Shown: positions 1 to 13,516, numbered from the stretch's first letter. The stretch: 64,000 nt of DNA from Fasciola hepatica (GCA_948099385.1 CANUEZ040000029.1:2263501-2327500); one strand, 5' to 3'. A program made the numbers and translations. Notes: generated by a model not told the origin, from the sequence alone.

Positions 1-2062
1 ATCTCTTCTGTTCCAAGTATTTTCTGCTACATTTTCTCTCAATTCAACAGAAATATCTGAATTCATGTGTTTTGGAAGATGCGTCAAGAACGATGAAGTG
101 TGTACGCATCTGAAGTCAAGTTACAGAAGAATAGAGTAGCTGAGTACATGAAATCCCATGATCTTACGGTTCTCATGAATATATTTCTTGAAAATCTCAC
201 CTATGGCGGATCATTTTAGCTGCGCACTCCTTCACAGCCGAGTCGTGCAGATGAACCATATCTTTTGGGATTTTGTTCACATGTAATAATCGCTACTGCA
301 TCAGTGGATCCACATAGTTTTATGACCGTAACTTGTTTTCGAGAGTGACCTTTTTATGGCTTTGGTTTGCAAATTGCATAATCATCTATTGATAGAACTC
401 CCAACATGACTTTTCGAGATCTGTGGGGTTGATCTTTATGAAGGACGTATTTTAATTGGTGCTTCTCATACTTTAGATACATTATCACAAACAGAATTAA
501 ACGGCACCAGTTGAGGGCAAAACCCTCAATGGATTCTAAAATTCATCGAGAGTTTCCTAACTTTACCAAATATTCCACTGCTTTCCCTCGAACAATGAAT
601 TTCTGTGAGAGGTAATAGACCCCAGGTGTGGTAGATGTTCAGTGTTTCTCTCTAGTTCTGACACAAAGATATCTATAATTTGAATTCTCTGGACAATTTT
701 GCTGAGTATGTTTGTACGATGTTATCTTGATACTGCTATGTTTATCGGTATATCCTTGGAAATTATGGAATTTGTTGAGCCGTAAAATTCAGACACATGG
801 TAAAAGAATTCAGAACCAGGTTGCTCCAATAACAATGAAAGTTATTTGTTGGACACGTGACAGAAATTGAGGTGAACAGAGGCAAAATGTGTGGAATGGG
901 ACGTGTATTAGGAAAGAAATTGAAATTCAATCTTGTTTGAATCATGTCTACGGAGCAGCAGTGGACCTGTTGATAAATAACAACATCCCACAATGATCTC
1001 GTTTATCATTTGAGAGTGCTACTCAATATTATTATTATTATGAGTAAATGTATGATTTCGTATGCTACTCCTAAGGATGTTTCCTCATTGTGGAACGATA
1101 TTGAACAAAAACCGACAAGGTGTGTTTATTAGTAGATATGCAATCACCAATTTCTGAAGTGTTTTAAAAATGAATACTAACATTTTATCACGGTAACCTC
1201 AATTGAATCTTGTGAAGCGTGAATGGACAACGAGTTCGTTTGCGCAGTCACAAGGTGATTTGCAAACGTTGTTTCCGAAAAAGGACTAGTTTTCTATATA
1301 CGCTCCCCAGGATTCAAATGGGGTTAAATTGATGAACTCGGTATAGAATGTTCAAGCAATTAGATGATTGGGCAGGAGAGTACCCGGTGAACAGCAACAA
1401 CCACGAAACTGTTCTTGTTCTTTCAGGGTAATACAAGAAAGTACTGCTTTTATTATTATTGATTCATACTCATTTCAATTTGATCTGTGATGATAAATAT
1501 ATTTCAATGAGTTCCATGCACCATGGTAACAAGAATGTCTCCTTGGAATAAAATATTTTTGAAACCTAATTAATAATGAAAATTTTGCGTGACAAACTTG
1601 CCGATCAATACCGTTTTCCTTTTGTTAGAAACGAATTCCCTCCAAAATAAATCGGTGTTATCTCCTTGCAAATTATTTTTCGATTACCATAGTAGCTGCA
1701 AGTTGAAGATTCTGTGACTGAAAAATGATTGTTTGATTTACATAGGACAGCCTTACCACAAACTGAAAATTGCAGGATAGAGTGTAGTGGAACAAGTGAC
1801 AAGAATCCTTCGAGTGAGATTGGATGCACAAATGATTTCGTCTGACCACACCCGGTAAATGTTTAAAATAAATAAAGGTGTACGTTCGTGAATGGCATAT
1901 GTACTATGACATGAAACATGGGAAAGGAAGTGAACAGCCTTGAAAATTAGCAGACGGCGTTTGCAGTTCGGAGCTACACTAACGATCATCGTAATATTTG
2001 GGAACCACAAGATCACTAATTAAATCATTTCTTGGAAGAAATTATGACTGTTATATACATTC

Positions 2063-2063
<1 letters not shown>

Positions 2064-2101
<38 letters not shown>
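2064..2101. repeat. (TA)n microsatellite, copy L
   Basis: An uninterrupted TA dinucleotide run of about 38 bp. The equivalent run in copy R (54671-54723) is about 53 bp, so the array differs in length between copies. Short frames that cross it encode only alternating I/Y and are artefacts. Confidence 0.97.
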
Positions 2102-2103
<2 letters not shown>

Positions 2104-5100
2104 CCATCAAATAACTCTCAAGGCACGCTATTACATCACCGAAGGACAAACCATGGATTGTCAAAGTGCAATCGTCATACAGATAAACTTGACACGTTTT
2201 ATCTGCAGTTGCTGATTCGTACAAATGTTTCAACAGGCCGTTCCTATTATCCTCGAACATTTTAGCACACTGGTTCAAAACATAGATAATTTGTATCAAT
2301 GAGACAACTCTGATGCCTTCTCAAAATGTCAGTAGTCTTTTTCACTTGACTAACATTTATGGGTTTACAGGTAACATTCCATGCACAAAACTCCCACAAT
2401 ATATCTGTTATCTGGACTGCGCAGAATCTCAAACTGAACATGTCACGCTTTCTCTCTGTATATCTCATGCAAGTCTCGGAGATGTTGATAATTACGGGAT
2501 GAAATTTTCAAATTTCCACAGTGTTCAAACCACTTCATATCTTCAGAATTATACCGTAGTTAGTAGAAACATTTCCTTGTAATCAAGTTCTGGCCAAAAA
2601 ATCAATAGTTCACTCGTCATTCCCGGTTGCCGTCCTATTCTTGGAAACTCCGCCGGATGTATAACTCCTAATATGTGTGAATGAAAATTGTTCAAACTGT
2701 TGTGTAGAACATGCTCAACATGCAATCAGACATTCCTTACGTGAAACCTCCAATGAGAATGGGGTTATCCAACTGCCGGATGTCTGCCAACTTAATGACA
2801 TAGCAACCGGACACCAAAAACAATTCACAATGATTTCTCAAATAAAAAGCTTAGCTGAGTTCTACGATAAATTTAGACTGTGGATCATTTGTGTGACTCG
2901 GTCGAAAGCCACTGATTATTTCATATTTCTGGGAGTTTTTAAAGCAACTCAGCCTTAAAAACCAGAATGCTCAAATCATTCTGTGAAGGGACCTCTGTTA
3001 GGATGTTCATCCGAGCTTTCCCGATATCCATGGTAAATCCTAGGTGATTTCTCACAAGGAAAGTGTTTCGTCTTCTAAAAAAGTCCTATGAATTTTTAAT
3101 TTATCTCATTTTTCGGAACCCAGTAATTATTTTCTATTAATTACTGACTTGCAAGCATTGTGTAAGCTCATAAATCAAACAAAGAAGTTACATTTTTGGA
3201 ACTCAGCTCGCTTTGAGCCAATCGACAAAGTGGACAAAGTGAGTGTCTACAGATTAAGCCGTCAACCGGATCAGTCAGAGCAATCAAACGAGAATGGCGG
3301 TAAAAAGCATCAACCTAATGGCGCCAGGCACCAGACCAGAACGGAGCAGAAATGGTCTGGCAGCCAGAGAATAGATGTTGGTACTCACTGGTCCAGAAAA
3401 GAAGCACATAATAGGTTGTACATGTTTTGCCGACTGAACTTGTCTGTTTGCTCAAATACAGGTGTTCCTCACTAGTCTTGCCTCCTTCGTTAAAATATGT
3501 CCAACACAATTCAAATTTCTACCATTCTGCTATCGAGTGAATCCCAAGAAAACCATGAAAAGCAGCACATTTTTACCTATTCTTTCATTAGTCCCATTGT
3601 ACCAGCTTCTGGTTCATCCATTGCTAGCCCATTCAAGTGGACCAAAATAGCCGAAGAAAGTACTGAATTTGAAACAATGTGCACCTTTTCTAATTGTTAT
3701 TCTTGACCACCTGCTTTATGCAGAAGTGCGTTGTGGACCATTTGCCATGTCAGTAGAAGATAGCATGATGCACTCCGAATCCGAATTTTAATTTAAAGTG
3801 AACACAACTGATCGTTTATGTAGAATCTCAGTTGTCTTTGATGATTTGTCAACTAAGCTAAATTTACTTGTAGATGAAGAGAGAGAACTTCCCCAAATGT
3901 TACGTAAAACTCTACGAATTCCCTACCGGAGTGCTCACACACGAGTGAACCTCTTGGAATTGTTTCACCCCGTGGTTTTCTTCTAGTTTATTTGACTTAT
4001 TTGATAATATCGACCACCACATTTACTAGTGGCTGTGAACCCATTACTTCTATTATTCACTTATGAGAGTTTTACCAATTGCTTCTCGCGACTAGGTCGT
4101 CGGATCTGATACGACCGTGTGACCATGATGATCTTGCAAAGGAGCGCTTGTTTTGCGGAGCTACTGACCCGTTGAAAGAAAGTTACTGAATATATTCTTC
4201 AGCGACCAACTTTACAAGGCACTCCAAAACGATATCAATAATTCAACCTTCAAACTTCTCTGAGAATAAAAGCACAGCAATCTTGTATTTTCCAATGCAG
4301 AGCTACGACTATGTCTTGTGAATAGACTGCTGGAGTAATGAGACAAATTTCATATCAGAAGATGGGATGGAATCTCACCAAGGCCCTTCTTTCACAACAA
4401 AAATGTGGATATTTATTGTTACGGTCGTTTGGAAAATTATATTACTGGAATATTTCTTGGAATGGCCAAAGTTCTTGCGAACTTTCGCGTGATCTTTCAA
4501 AGTAAATTATCCTTAAATTGAACAGTTCAGGATTTGTAACAATAAAGTATTTGCCAATAGGCACCGTAAGAAGGGGAAGTGAAATCACTGGAAGCGTAAT
4601 TCTGGTCCGTTATGAATCCAGTTCCTGCGCGACTCTTCTGACAAGAGCCGAACCTCCACTGACTAGGAATTACACCGACAGGTCACACGCATCACGATCA
4701 TTCGGTACGGTAGGTGTTTCATTAAAAACCCGTTTTATGGTTCAGAGTTGACTCGAACCAAACCGTCGCGATTCAGCACAGGTGTCGTGGTAGTAACCTT
4801 GGTGATCAACGAAAGGATACTAGGTGTAAATACATTCATGCTGATCCACACAAACTGAAAGCTTAACGGATTGGCACAGATTCCATCCTTCTCAATGACG
4901 AGTTCAGCTTCATTTCACGAGCAACAAGTTGTATTACAAATTAGGGTAATTCCCAGCATCGACTTAAATATCGCCATCCTTATATAATTAGGTTTATTCG
5001 GATGTATCTATTTGACTCGAATTGTGTCTGAATGATATGATAGTTATATACTACCACCGAAAACAAAAGATCAGCAGACTAAAGCGTAAACCACTAATTA

Positions 5101-6576
5101 GTACATAACAAGACCAAGCATTTCTAATAAATGAAGGCATTGGGAGAAGGGAAGTTCAAATTCGTTGTATTTGTTGTTCAGTAAATCTAAGACGAGATAC
5201 AACTCACCAGACCATAAAATTGGATAAAGCATGTGGATAAGGTTTTCACGGGATATTCAGCGTTGGCTTCAAGGTGACTGATGCATTGTATTCCCTAACT
5301 TGCCGTGTGGAAACTCTTCATGATTGTGACACAAACGATAGGCCTGGAATGTTGTCTTTCTACCGCCAGTGCACCAACTAAAACGTCACTATGAATTCAA
5401 CCGTTTTATTTTATGGATAATAATCATTGTTGTTATTACTAATCACCTTGGTGAATCCGAAACCTAACAGCAATCACGAATTATCAAAGACTTACTAATC
5501 ATAACAGAAATATTACTTTTGCTAGTATGACCAGCTGTGGATAGACAGTATCAGAATTATCGTTCAGAATGTTTTCAGACACGTCAAGTGACTAAATTCT
5601 ACAAATATATTAAACAGCTAGTTATTTTTGGATAGATTTCAATAGCTTAAATACCCAAAAACTATGAGAATATCAATTTTTACCCACCCCGTTTGTTAGA
5701 TGTGAGTTCATTTCTCGTCACATCGGTAAAATTGGATGTGAGCAGAACTAGTTTTATCTTATTGCAACAAGTCATTGTCTCTCAACGATTATGAAGGTGA
5801 AAGTACATCACGAAGTGATAAGCTGGGTTAATTTCGTGGCTTCCGTAATAAGAGGAAATTGGAAATAGTATGAACACATAAAACCGTATTTTTCTTGGAA
5901 AAATCCTACTTGTGTATCTGAAGAGTGAGTGGATGCCTTTTGAGTGTGCTTCTGATAAACCTTGCCCATCCATTTCAATTTGTTACTTAGATCGAAAACA
6001 AGAATTAATTGGCCTCTAAACACTTCCAAGTGCAATCAAATTGTTGAAGCTTTTTCAATTTATTTCTCTTTTACTTCCAAAGCAAAGCAGAATCCACATT
6101 TTCCATGGTGAATCTAAATCACACCTTCTAACAGAAGCTTGGGGGGCATTCGATATGCAATGAGGAATAAATATTTTGTTTGTTCAAACCAAATGTCAAA
6201 TGCTGCTTATTTTGATATGACCTCATTCTTCTCATTTTGCATCAAAGTGACACTTTGAATTTTATAAGCAAACAAAATACCAAACCACAAGTGGAACACT
6301 ACGGTGAATCGCATGAAACCGATAATAAATGGATGATTCAATTCCACCTGTGATCTCACATTGTCACGTCACTCAAGCTAATTCATTTATCACAAACGCC
6401 ATCATACAACATAGCTTTTCTATGAAAATACGAGTTAGGTAGACGTGTAAATAATGTAATACATCACGTCCATCCACGTCCCAACAAGTCTACAAGATTC
6501 GGCCAAAAATGGATTTGATAAATGCCGCCCAACAGTGTCTTTGAACATAGTCTTAGAATTGCATTGCAATAAGGAA

Positions 6577-6875
6577 TAAACTAACAAATTGACGTTCTTA
6601 ATTTCATCACAAATCAATGGAAAATAATCAGATCGGTTTATTCGAAATTCTGCTCATTTGATGTCCGCCTTAATTATGCTCTATTTGTTACAAGCATTTC
6701 TGTCTGTATTGAAGCGAATGGCAAAAGACAAGGCAGTTTCGTTGAAATTATCAGGGAGGGATTTGAATCATTTCGTCAGCCCTGTAGCTGGTAGCAACAT
6801 TTGCGCTTGACACGAAACTAAAAGGTGAATAAAATATATCATCAATCTGGGCATTTATTTTAATACCACGATGAA
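6577..6875. other. 299-bp segment present only in copy L
   Basis: Copy R goes directly from AAGGAA (60115-60120) to CCATTTTTATAT. Copy L carries 299 extra bases between the same flanks. The only duplicated bases at the edges are GAA (6574-6576 and 6873-6875). No terminal inverted repeat or A-tail is visible. The 3-bp homology fits a microhomology deletion in R at least as well as an insertion in L. Confidence 0.85.
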
Positions 6876-7257
6876 CCATTTTTATATACATACCTCTTCC
6901 TGGAATCTCTTATGAGCATCATATTTGGAACGCAATTTGGGCAAAGCGATAATTTCCAATCAGTTCAGAACTTGTAGTGTGGTCACAGAATTCTGTCAGA
7001 CACCACTCATAATGAGTCCTTTGTTTGTGAAGTTGCCCAGCTTTCCCGGCAGACATGTAATGCATCACGCGAAGTCATCTTCCAGCGTTCGTTGGCCCAA
7101 CGACTACAGTAGCACTGTCGTGCATTTCTATGAGGGTATTTGTTACAACATCAAAAATACGATTCACACGGAAAACCGCAATTTGAGTGTCCCGCGCTGC
7201 CCTAGGTGACAAACAAATATATATATAAAGAATACACAAGTTTCAGTGATAAATAGC

Positions 7258-7311
7258 AACCTGATTAGATTGTTGGGAAATTCGATCGCATGAGAATTCT
7301 CTCAGCTATAG
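7258..7311. other. About 55 bp present only in copy L
   Basis: Between the shared flanks CAGTG and GAGAC, copy L has about 55 bases that copy R (near 60493-60507) lacks. The edges are blurred by substitutions, so the coordinates are approximate. There is no sign of a mobile element. Confidence 0.6.
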
Positions 7312-7501
7312 TTCTTCTGAGACCGTTTTGGTATTTTTTATCAAGTTTCTTCAGCGCAGTTGTTTCACGGTGAACTGTTTACAGAAATAATTGTTTCTTC
7401 GTCAGATTCACATATGCCAACTGACACAAATGCTCTCGTTATGTTTGACCGCTTACAAACGGGCAACCGATAAAAACCTGTACTTGCCAGGTTCCACGCA
7501 A

Positions 7502-7503
<2 letters not shown>

Positions 7504-7540
<37 letters not shown>
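7504..7540. repeat. (TA)n microsatellite, copy L
   Basis: A TA run of about 37 bp, with a counterpart at 60693-60734 (about 42 bp). Confidence 0.97.
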
Positions 7541-7542
<2 letters not shown>

Positions 7543-8389
7543 TATATTCTGAAGGCTAACTACTTGCAAACGTATTCACGAATATATTTTACAGAGATGT
7601 CTGATAATTTGATCAAAAGTGGGGTGCACAGCATCAATTATTTTAAAAAATGTTCATAGAAACGGGATCATGCTGACCTCATTATTAAACTTTCCCAGGT
7701 GGGAGTGTTTTACGCAAACCTGGTTACCAGCAACGTGTTTTTGACCACTTGGCCGATTCAACAAAAATCGGAGTAGTTTTACTTCTTCAACAAAATCCAT
7801 TTTTCTCCTACTGACTCGTCTATATTATTCCACAAGCATGTTTTGCTCATAACATATACAATATCCTATTATTCTGAACATCACAGTAGTCGGATTATTG
7901 TCTTTTCTTGCATAGCAAGACAAGAACATGAAGTTTTGTATCAGTCCTCCGATCATCCAACTGTCATGGATATTAGACTTGACAGTGACTATTTACACGA
8001 ATGCAACTTTATTTACTAGGCTCCAGCTCTAGGGTACACAGAGATCAGCATAGATCGGGGATTATTTCAAGGGACCAGAATGTCGCTGAACTTCAACTCG
8101 GACACAATTCTGACCAAACTCAATTGGATGAACCAAATTCACGGTCACTACCTGAATAGTGTCCGACTACGTCGATCGTCCTTGTTGGCATAAACATCAC
8201 TGTCCATGTATAAAGCTGATCGACGATGACCCAGCCCTGTTGGAATATCCTCCCTGAGTAATCTCTTTACCATTCCCCAATTCATGGTAATGTTAGGCAA
8301 TTCAGAGCACCAAGTAAACGAGATAAGATTTGTACACGAAAATACTCGTATAATGTGGATTTTACAAAACATGACTAATTGCGATAGGT

Positions 8390-8804
8390 AAGAAAAAAGT
8401 GTGCTCACACCTTGTTGAATCAAACCACTCAGTCGAGGTGATAAACGCTTTTCGCACCATTTTCAAAGTCCGAGGAAAGCAATCAAGACTTGTCAAGTGT
8501 CGCATCTTAGCCACAGCCGAAGCCGTGAGCATTCGTCTCTACAATCCTCCCCTGTGCGCTCAGAAACAATTTGTGCAAGCACTTAAGCTTCCGTGGCCCA
8601 CGTCATGGTCCCGAACACATGTGCAACCACTTGAACATTCCACACTGTGATCAATTTCACATGCACACACGCACGTGCAGAGACAGATTTGGATTGCCAT
8701 TGTCCGTTCTTATTTTGAGTCATATACATTGTTATGTATTGGTATGAGTACGAATAACTGAAAACGAGCTTGTTCGCCACGTTGTTTATTCTCAAGAAAA
8801 AAGT
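8390..8804. mobile_element. 393-bp nonautonomous insertion with 11-bp target-site duplication
   Basis: The 11-mer AAGAAAAAAGT occurs at 8390-8400 and again at 8794-8804. Copy R has the same site only once (61618-61628), with matching flanks on both sides. The 393 bases between (8401-8793) are therefore a clean insertion into copy L after the copies diverged. The insert begins GTGCTCACACC and ends GTTTATTCTC. It has no terminal inverted repeats, no A-tail and no sizeable ORF, so it is nonautonomous. Near its left end, a box B-like GGTTTGATTC lies on the minus strand (about 8415-8425). Blocks of the insert recur rearranged at 32557-32810 and 33013-33075, and a fragment at about 18536-18580. The long A-rich target duplication suggests target-primed retrotransposition by a LINE; that is inference. 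Confidence 0.88.
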
Positions 8805-9180
8805 AATTCAAAGTGAAAATCTGAAGTGCTCATTAGACATGAATTTGTATTCAGTTGCTGACTTGCGGTTTATATGTCCTGGGTCCAAGGATAGTATACA
8901 AACACGCTCAAACATTTTCCATTCTCATCTTGTGCAGTCAATTACCAAGAGAGCCACAGCTTCTTCTATCTATCACACAAGAAACATTTTCATTTAACAA
9001 TATCCCCAGGAGGCAGGATTTCCCAGACTCATAATTTGCCAATGTTGTAACGATACTAAACACCCAGACCATATTTCACAAGTAGAAAAACTGTAAAATA
9101 CAAAGGAATGAGCGAAAATCAGAAGGTGCATATATATGGCATACTTTTGAAGTAAAGGACATATGGAAGACTGGGTGGAG

Positions 9181-9524
<344 letters not shown>

Positions 9525-11235
9525 GAATGATATTTTGTCTGAGAAGTTGATTCAGCTACGTTTCCGTCTGCCTTCTCTACTTTGTCTCCAACTATACTAT
9601 ATCCCATAAAAAGAGGTTTATATAAACTAATGGCCGATACTCATCATGCATTTTTTTATTAAAAGAGCATTTTAGAGTTCCAGTTCGTGAAGCATCTGTC
9701 AATATTCTGCTAGGATTCATGGGTAAAATGGCTTTCCTACTTGGGACAACAGACAGAAATTGCAACATTGAAATTCGGGAAACCCCAAACACCATCGTTT
9801 GCGTGCTGTACAGTTTATTTTTGAAGAATGTAAATTAATTTGTCCCCTATGCATAAGAAGTTAGCTTATCACCAAAATAAAATCAACGAGTTCAGAAATT
9901 TTAGATATTTTCTGGTATACAACAACCATTTGCAATAGTCTCCTGACGTCATCTTCTTCCTGTCAAATACATTTTCTTCTCTTGGTATCTCGGTGATAAA
10001 TTATCTTTTGCCGTAAAACATTTATCTTGTTGATTAGGAAAACAACTTTCCCACCCGATTTTTTGCATGGAATCGCAAGCTCGTAGACATCAATGCAAGA
10101 ACTCACCATAAACTCATCACTAGTTAGTCGTGTTTCACACCATGCCCACGAAATTGAACGGTTTTTTCTGAAAAACCTATCAAACGTATCCGTTCTCGTA
10201 ATGAAAGCGAAAACGTGTCCCGTTACGTTTCGCCTGACTCAGAGTTCAACACAAATGAAAAATTTGTACTTTTTGATTTCTGTAGAGATTTTTTGAAAGC
10301 TGTGTGTCAGCATTTAGTTAGAACACAAATAAATAAACGAGAACAGTCCTCGGCCGGCAAAGATGGACGGGGTTTCGGGGAGAACAAACGGGAAGCAAGT
10401 TGTAGCAAGTGCGACAATTCGGAGATTGGAAACGGTTGAATTAGGAGTAAAGTCTCCTTTATTCTGGATGAGTCCATACGCTTGGATGTTTTCATTCTTA
10501 TGTGATCTTGACCATGCCATTTCATTTGATCAGCCACAAGCTTTGTTTCTCGTCGAGGTATTTTGCATCCCAAGTGTTTAGTAACCAACTGGCATGTACA
10601 TGAATAAAATGGAGGTAGACAAAAGATGGTACACAATGAATAATTGGGTGAACGAATAATCTACTTAGGTCGTGTATTAGAAAGAACTCAATAACTGAAG
10701 AGTTCAGCACACTTTCATAGTATCCGGTGAATTGTTTTTCATTACCATCTGTTTTCTCGTAAGCGTGACTCTCATAATCACACAAACAAAATGAAAATGG
10801 ACAGTTGAATGAAACCATTCATTACCGGGACAAGCAATGAGAACTGAATACAGGATGTCAATGGTTGGAAGGTGAGTGTCAGAGAGGGAGTTATGGAAAA
10901 CCTGACCAGTGGGCTTGAATATGTGGATACTTTAGGGTTTTTGTGTGTCTGGTTCAACGGATTAACTCACTGAGTCCTTCAAAATATTGGAGAATGTGGA
11001 CAGATATGTCGACCAGTATTGCTATTATAATCACACGTTTTCGCTCATCCCCTTCACAATATTACGTGAAGAGCATTCTTACTTTCTCCATCAGCTTGTT
11101 TTTATTTCGATAGGGGTCAGTGATGACAGATAGTGACCAGAATCGATTAGGCTAGTATGCGATCAATGGTTGTTAAAACACAAGGCATTAGATCATCAAC
11201 CATCCTATCTCTAAGATCATCGTAATGGACTTCGT

Positions 11236-12163
11236 TTAGTCATTGTAACTGATTCGTTGTCTAATTGCTTCGTGAGTGATGATGACCATTTGACTTTCCT
11301 TACTACAATGGAGGCAAAATTTGGTGAGTATCGCATCTAACACGAATCAAGTCCATATTTTATCTTTTCTTGTTTTTTGGCAATATTAGATGAAACACAA
11401 TACAACAATTGGTGTATCGCAATAGCACTTTTTCACAAAGTACCCTATGCCTGTCAAATAATTGCTACTAATATGTGCGATGATTACGAGGTAACTGCAT
11501 TGTCGCTGGTTTCTCTCTGTTGAGCTTAAAAAGCCTTCGCTGTGAACAAATGCTATACAAAGGATCACCTGAAGCCTTTATATTGAGAACGTACACTCGG
11601 AAGTCGGTTGATCTAAAATACCTTTTTTTAACAGTCAGGTAGTTTGTTGAGTTAAACAGTTAGGAATATCAAAGTTGATCTTTCATGAATACCAAAACTG
11701 GGAACATTTGTCTGCTTTCTACGTACGTGACCATCATGACAGTCATAATCTCCAATCATAGACTTAAAACGCACGAAAGTTCACAAAACGATAACTTGAC
11801 TTGCTGGAAATGTCCGCTCAATCTTTTCTCACCTGAATAAATTTTAGATTCCGGAATGTGCACGTTGCGATATCACATAAAACTCTTATGCGAAATGGGT
11901 GTGCTTGAAAGAATCAAGGTTCGTTCAGATTAGAAAAGCATTTAGGTGGAGGGATTGGAGTGAGATCGATCTGTCAGTTCACGTTACTAGTTCGTGACAG
12001 TCACGTGTTTTGGATCTGAGTCATTAGAGTGAGTTCATTGTGCTTGCTCTCGGGGTAGTTGGAGAGATTGGACGACGTTTTCCGTGCACACAGAGCAGAT
12101 GATAGCCATCATGTGTAGGCAGATGTGTTTGTGGGAATTAGGGAATACTCACTAAACGGTCTG
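11236..12163. other. Intergenic or intronic DNA, nothing recognised
   Basis: First unique stretch to the right of copy L as seen here. Short frames only, no microsatellite, and no clear SINE head. Confidence 0.5.
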
Positions 12164-12184
12164 GTATACCGTATCTACCATCCG

Positions 12185-12222
12185 GGATAATCTGGTGATT
12201 AGATATTCGACTCACAATCGTT
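12185..12222 (+). repeat. SINE head fragment (box A-like)
   Basis: The stretch AATCTGGTGATTAGATATTC followed by GACTCAC resembles the head at 35783-35815 (GCATGGTGGTTAAATGTTCGA). No box B follows at the expected distance, so this is a decayed fragment at best. Confidence 0.35.
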
Positions 12223-12363
12223 TAGTGGTAGTTTAAATCGCGATGAATTTTAATACAGTTGTTATCAAACGGGAAATTCAACATTCCAGGAGATACAAGC
12301 TATAACATTTATTTCCATTACATACGAGAAGCGACAGAGAACAGTGCTTGACGAACCGCCTAC

Positions 12364-12450
12364 CAACATTTTACTCATGCGATCATCAGCGTTCGCATAA
12401 TTTCTGTGGTCACTTCTGCCTAAAAACTTTGCATTTTCTCGAGCTAGTGC
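12364..12450 (-). CDS. Candidate internal exon, unrecognised product
   Basis: On the minus strand a pyrimidine-rich acceptor (ATTTGTCTTCAG, just above 12450) precedes 87 bases open in one frame, exactly 29 codons, followed by a plausible donor (TTG|GTAGGC, at 12363-12361). The peptide begins ALARENAKFLGR and ends DDRMSKML. It is hydrophilic and charged, which looks more protein-like than most frames here. The open frame extends through both splice sites (12513-12265), so an unspliced frame is also possible. The upstream frame at 12785-12510 lies in a different phase and cannot be joined simply. I do not recognise the family. The case rests on splice-site shape and composition only. Confidence 0.28.
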
Positions 12451-12509
12451 CTGAAGACAAATAATTTCACGAAAAGAACCTAATTGCCGTTCATTGATCA
12501 GACCAATCT

Positions 12510-12785
12510 TCAAACAGGAGATCTTTCTTTGTACTCATTTCGTCTCTTCCCCACAAGCAAAATTTGACCGGGAATTCTTTCAGCATTACGATGAGTTTCA
12601 CCGTAAGATATTATCGGAGGATTAACAATAATTCCAGTATGATCAATAATTGGATTCATTGTAGTTGCTTTTAGGTTGGTTGGGTTATTAGGCAGTTTGA
12701 AAGCAGCATCGAACTGCTCAAGCAGCAGTGTGACGGTCAATGATCCGCATGACTGGTCAGTTAAAACGAGCAGTATATGCTGCAT
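12510..12785 (-). CDS. Open frame of 91 codons, possible exon, unrecognised
   Basis: A minus-strand frame opening MQHILLVLTDQSCG and ending KERSPV. Its middle (DHTGIIVNPPIISYGETH) has even composition and no low-complexity runs. A possible acceptor (TTTTAACTGACCAG) lies about 25 bases inside the frame. A possible donor (TTACG|GTGAAA, at 12601) would end an exon in phase 1, which does not match the phase-0 start of the candidate exon at 12450. Its stop overlaps the start codon of the next minus-strand frame, which could be chance. No family is recognised. Confidence 0.2.
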   Translation of the reverse strand: MQHILLVLTDQSCGSLTVTLLLEQFDAAFKLPNNPTNLKATTMNPIIDHTGIIVNPPIISYGETHRNAERIPGQILLVGKRRNEYKERSPV

Positions 12786-13162
12786 AGCTTATTAATACAA
12801 AGTAGTTTGATCGCGAACGCACTGACTAATTCAGCAGAACAATTATGACTTCTCTCAGTGGACAACATTCAAGCATAACCTGAATGTTCCGTCTCTTTCA
12901 AGTGAGACCAACTGAAGCAAAGTAGATCACAAATGTCAGTTGCGGTATCTGCAGCGAGGTTTTAAAGCACTAGGCAGATGGGACAAAATTAGTCCAGTTT
13001 ACCAGGTGCAAACAATTATTCAACATTATGTATGTTTTCGATTGAGTTTCTGTCGATCAGTCTATCAACAAAGCTATTCATAACATATAGACCTTCCCTG
13101 TCGAACGGCTTCTGATTGGTAAGCTTGGCCTTTAGGTCATAAACGCTTCACCACCAAACGAA

Positions 13163-13310
13163 ATGATTTCATCAGGGCTCAGGTTATCACCTCGAATGGT
13201 GATGAAACATTGGCAACCTATACTCCAAGCTCAGTTATCAGAAGCCGTTGAACAACATCATCTTGAGCTACAATCAACACCAATTTTCAAAACTACCGGG
13301 TATAAACTTT
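13163..13310 (+). CDS. Possible exon, unrecognised
   Basis: A plus-strand frame in which an acceptor-like TTTCATCAG (13166-13174) is followed by about 130 open bases reading RLSPRMVMKHWQPILQAQ, then LSEAVEQHHLELQSTP. A donor-like ACCGG|GTATAA closes it near 13309. The peptide is rich in Q, E, L and H and could be helical. The polypyrimidine tract is poor and no partner exon was found, so this may be a chance frame. Confidence 0.18.
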
Positions 13311-13451
13311 TCCCGTTGATCTTCACATTACTTAGCCAGACCGACTGAGTGGTCATGTGTCGTATACCTTCCTTATTGCAGTCCTGTAAGTTGCATGCAT
13401 GGTTTATTCACACCAACACAGACACAATGCGTGTGAATGTAAAATGTTCCC

Positions 13452-13516
13452 GATATGCTTCCTTTGGCGAAGCATCTGCTCGAGCAAAGGAGTGACGCCG
13501 GTTCGATTTCGGCTCG
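13452..13516 (+). repeat. tRNA-like SINE fragment
   Basis: A box B-like GGTTCGATTTCGGCTC lies at 13500-13515, with a weak box A-like TGCTTCCTTTGGCGAAGC about 45 bases upstream. The same 16-mer recurs at 46771-46786, so the two sites probably belong to one family. The tail is not recognisable. Confidence 0.4.

Noticed and set aside
2677..2958. Plus-strand frame of 93 codons (opening MNENCSNCC) as a gene
   Set aside because: In copy R (55299-55505) a W codon is a stop and the frame ends after 68 codons. No splice sites or motif rescue it.
3149..3475. Plus-strand frame of 108 codons as a gene
   Set aside because: Copy R is shifted and stops at 84 codons, with several replacement changes and no sign of selection.
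10307..10636. Minus-strand frame of 109 codons conserved in length in copy R (63072-63401)
   Set aside because: Of about 8 base differences between the copies, most change the amino acid, which is not the pattern of purifying selection. Overall identity is high there, so an intact frame is uninformative.
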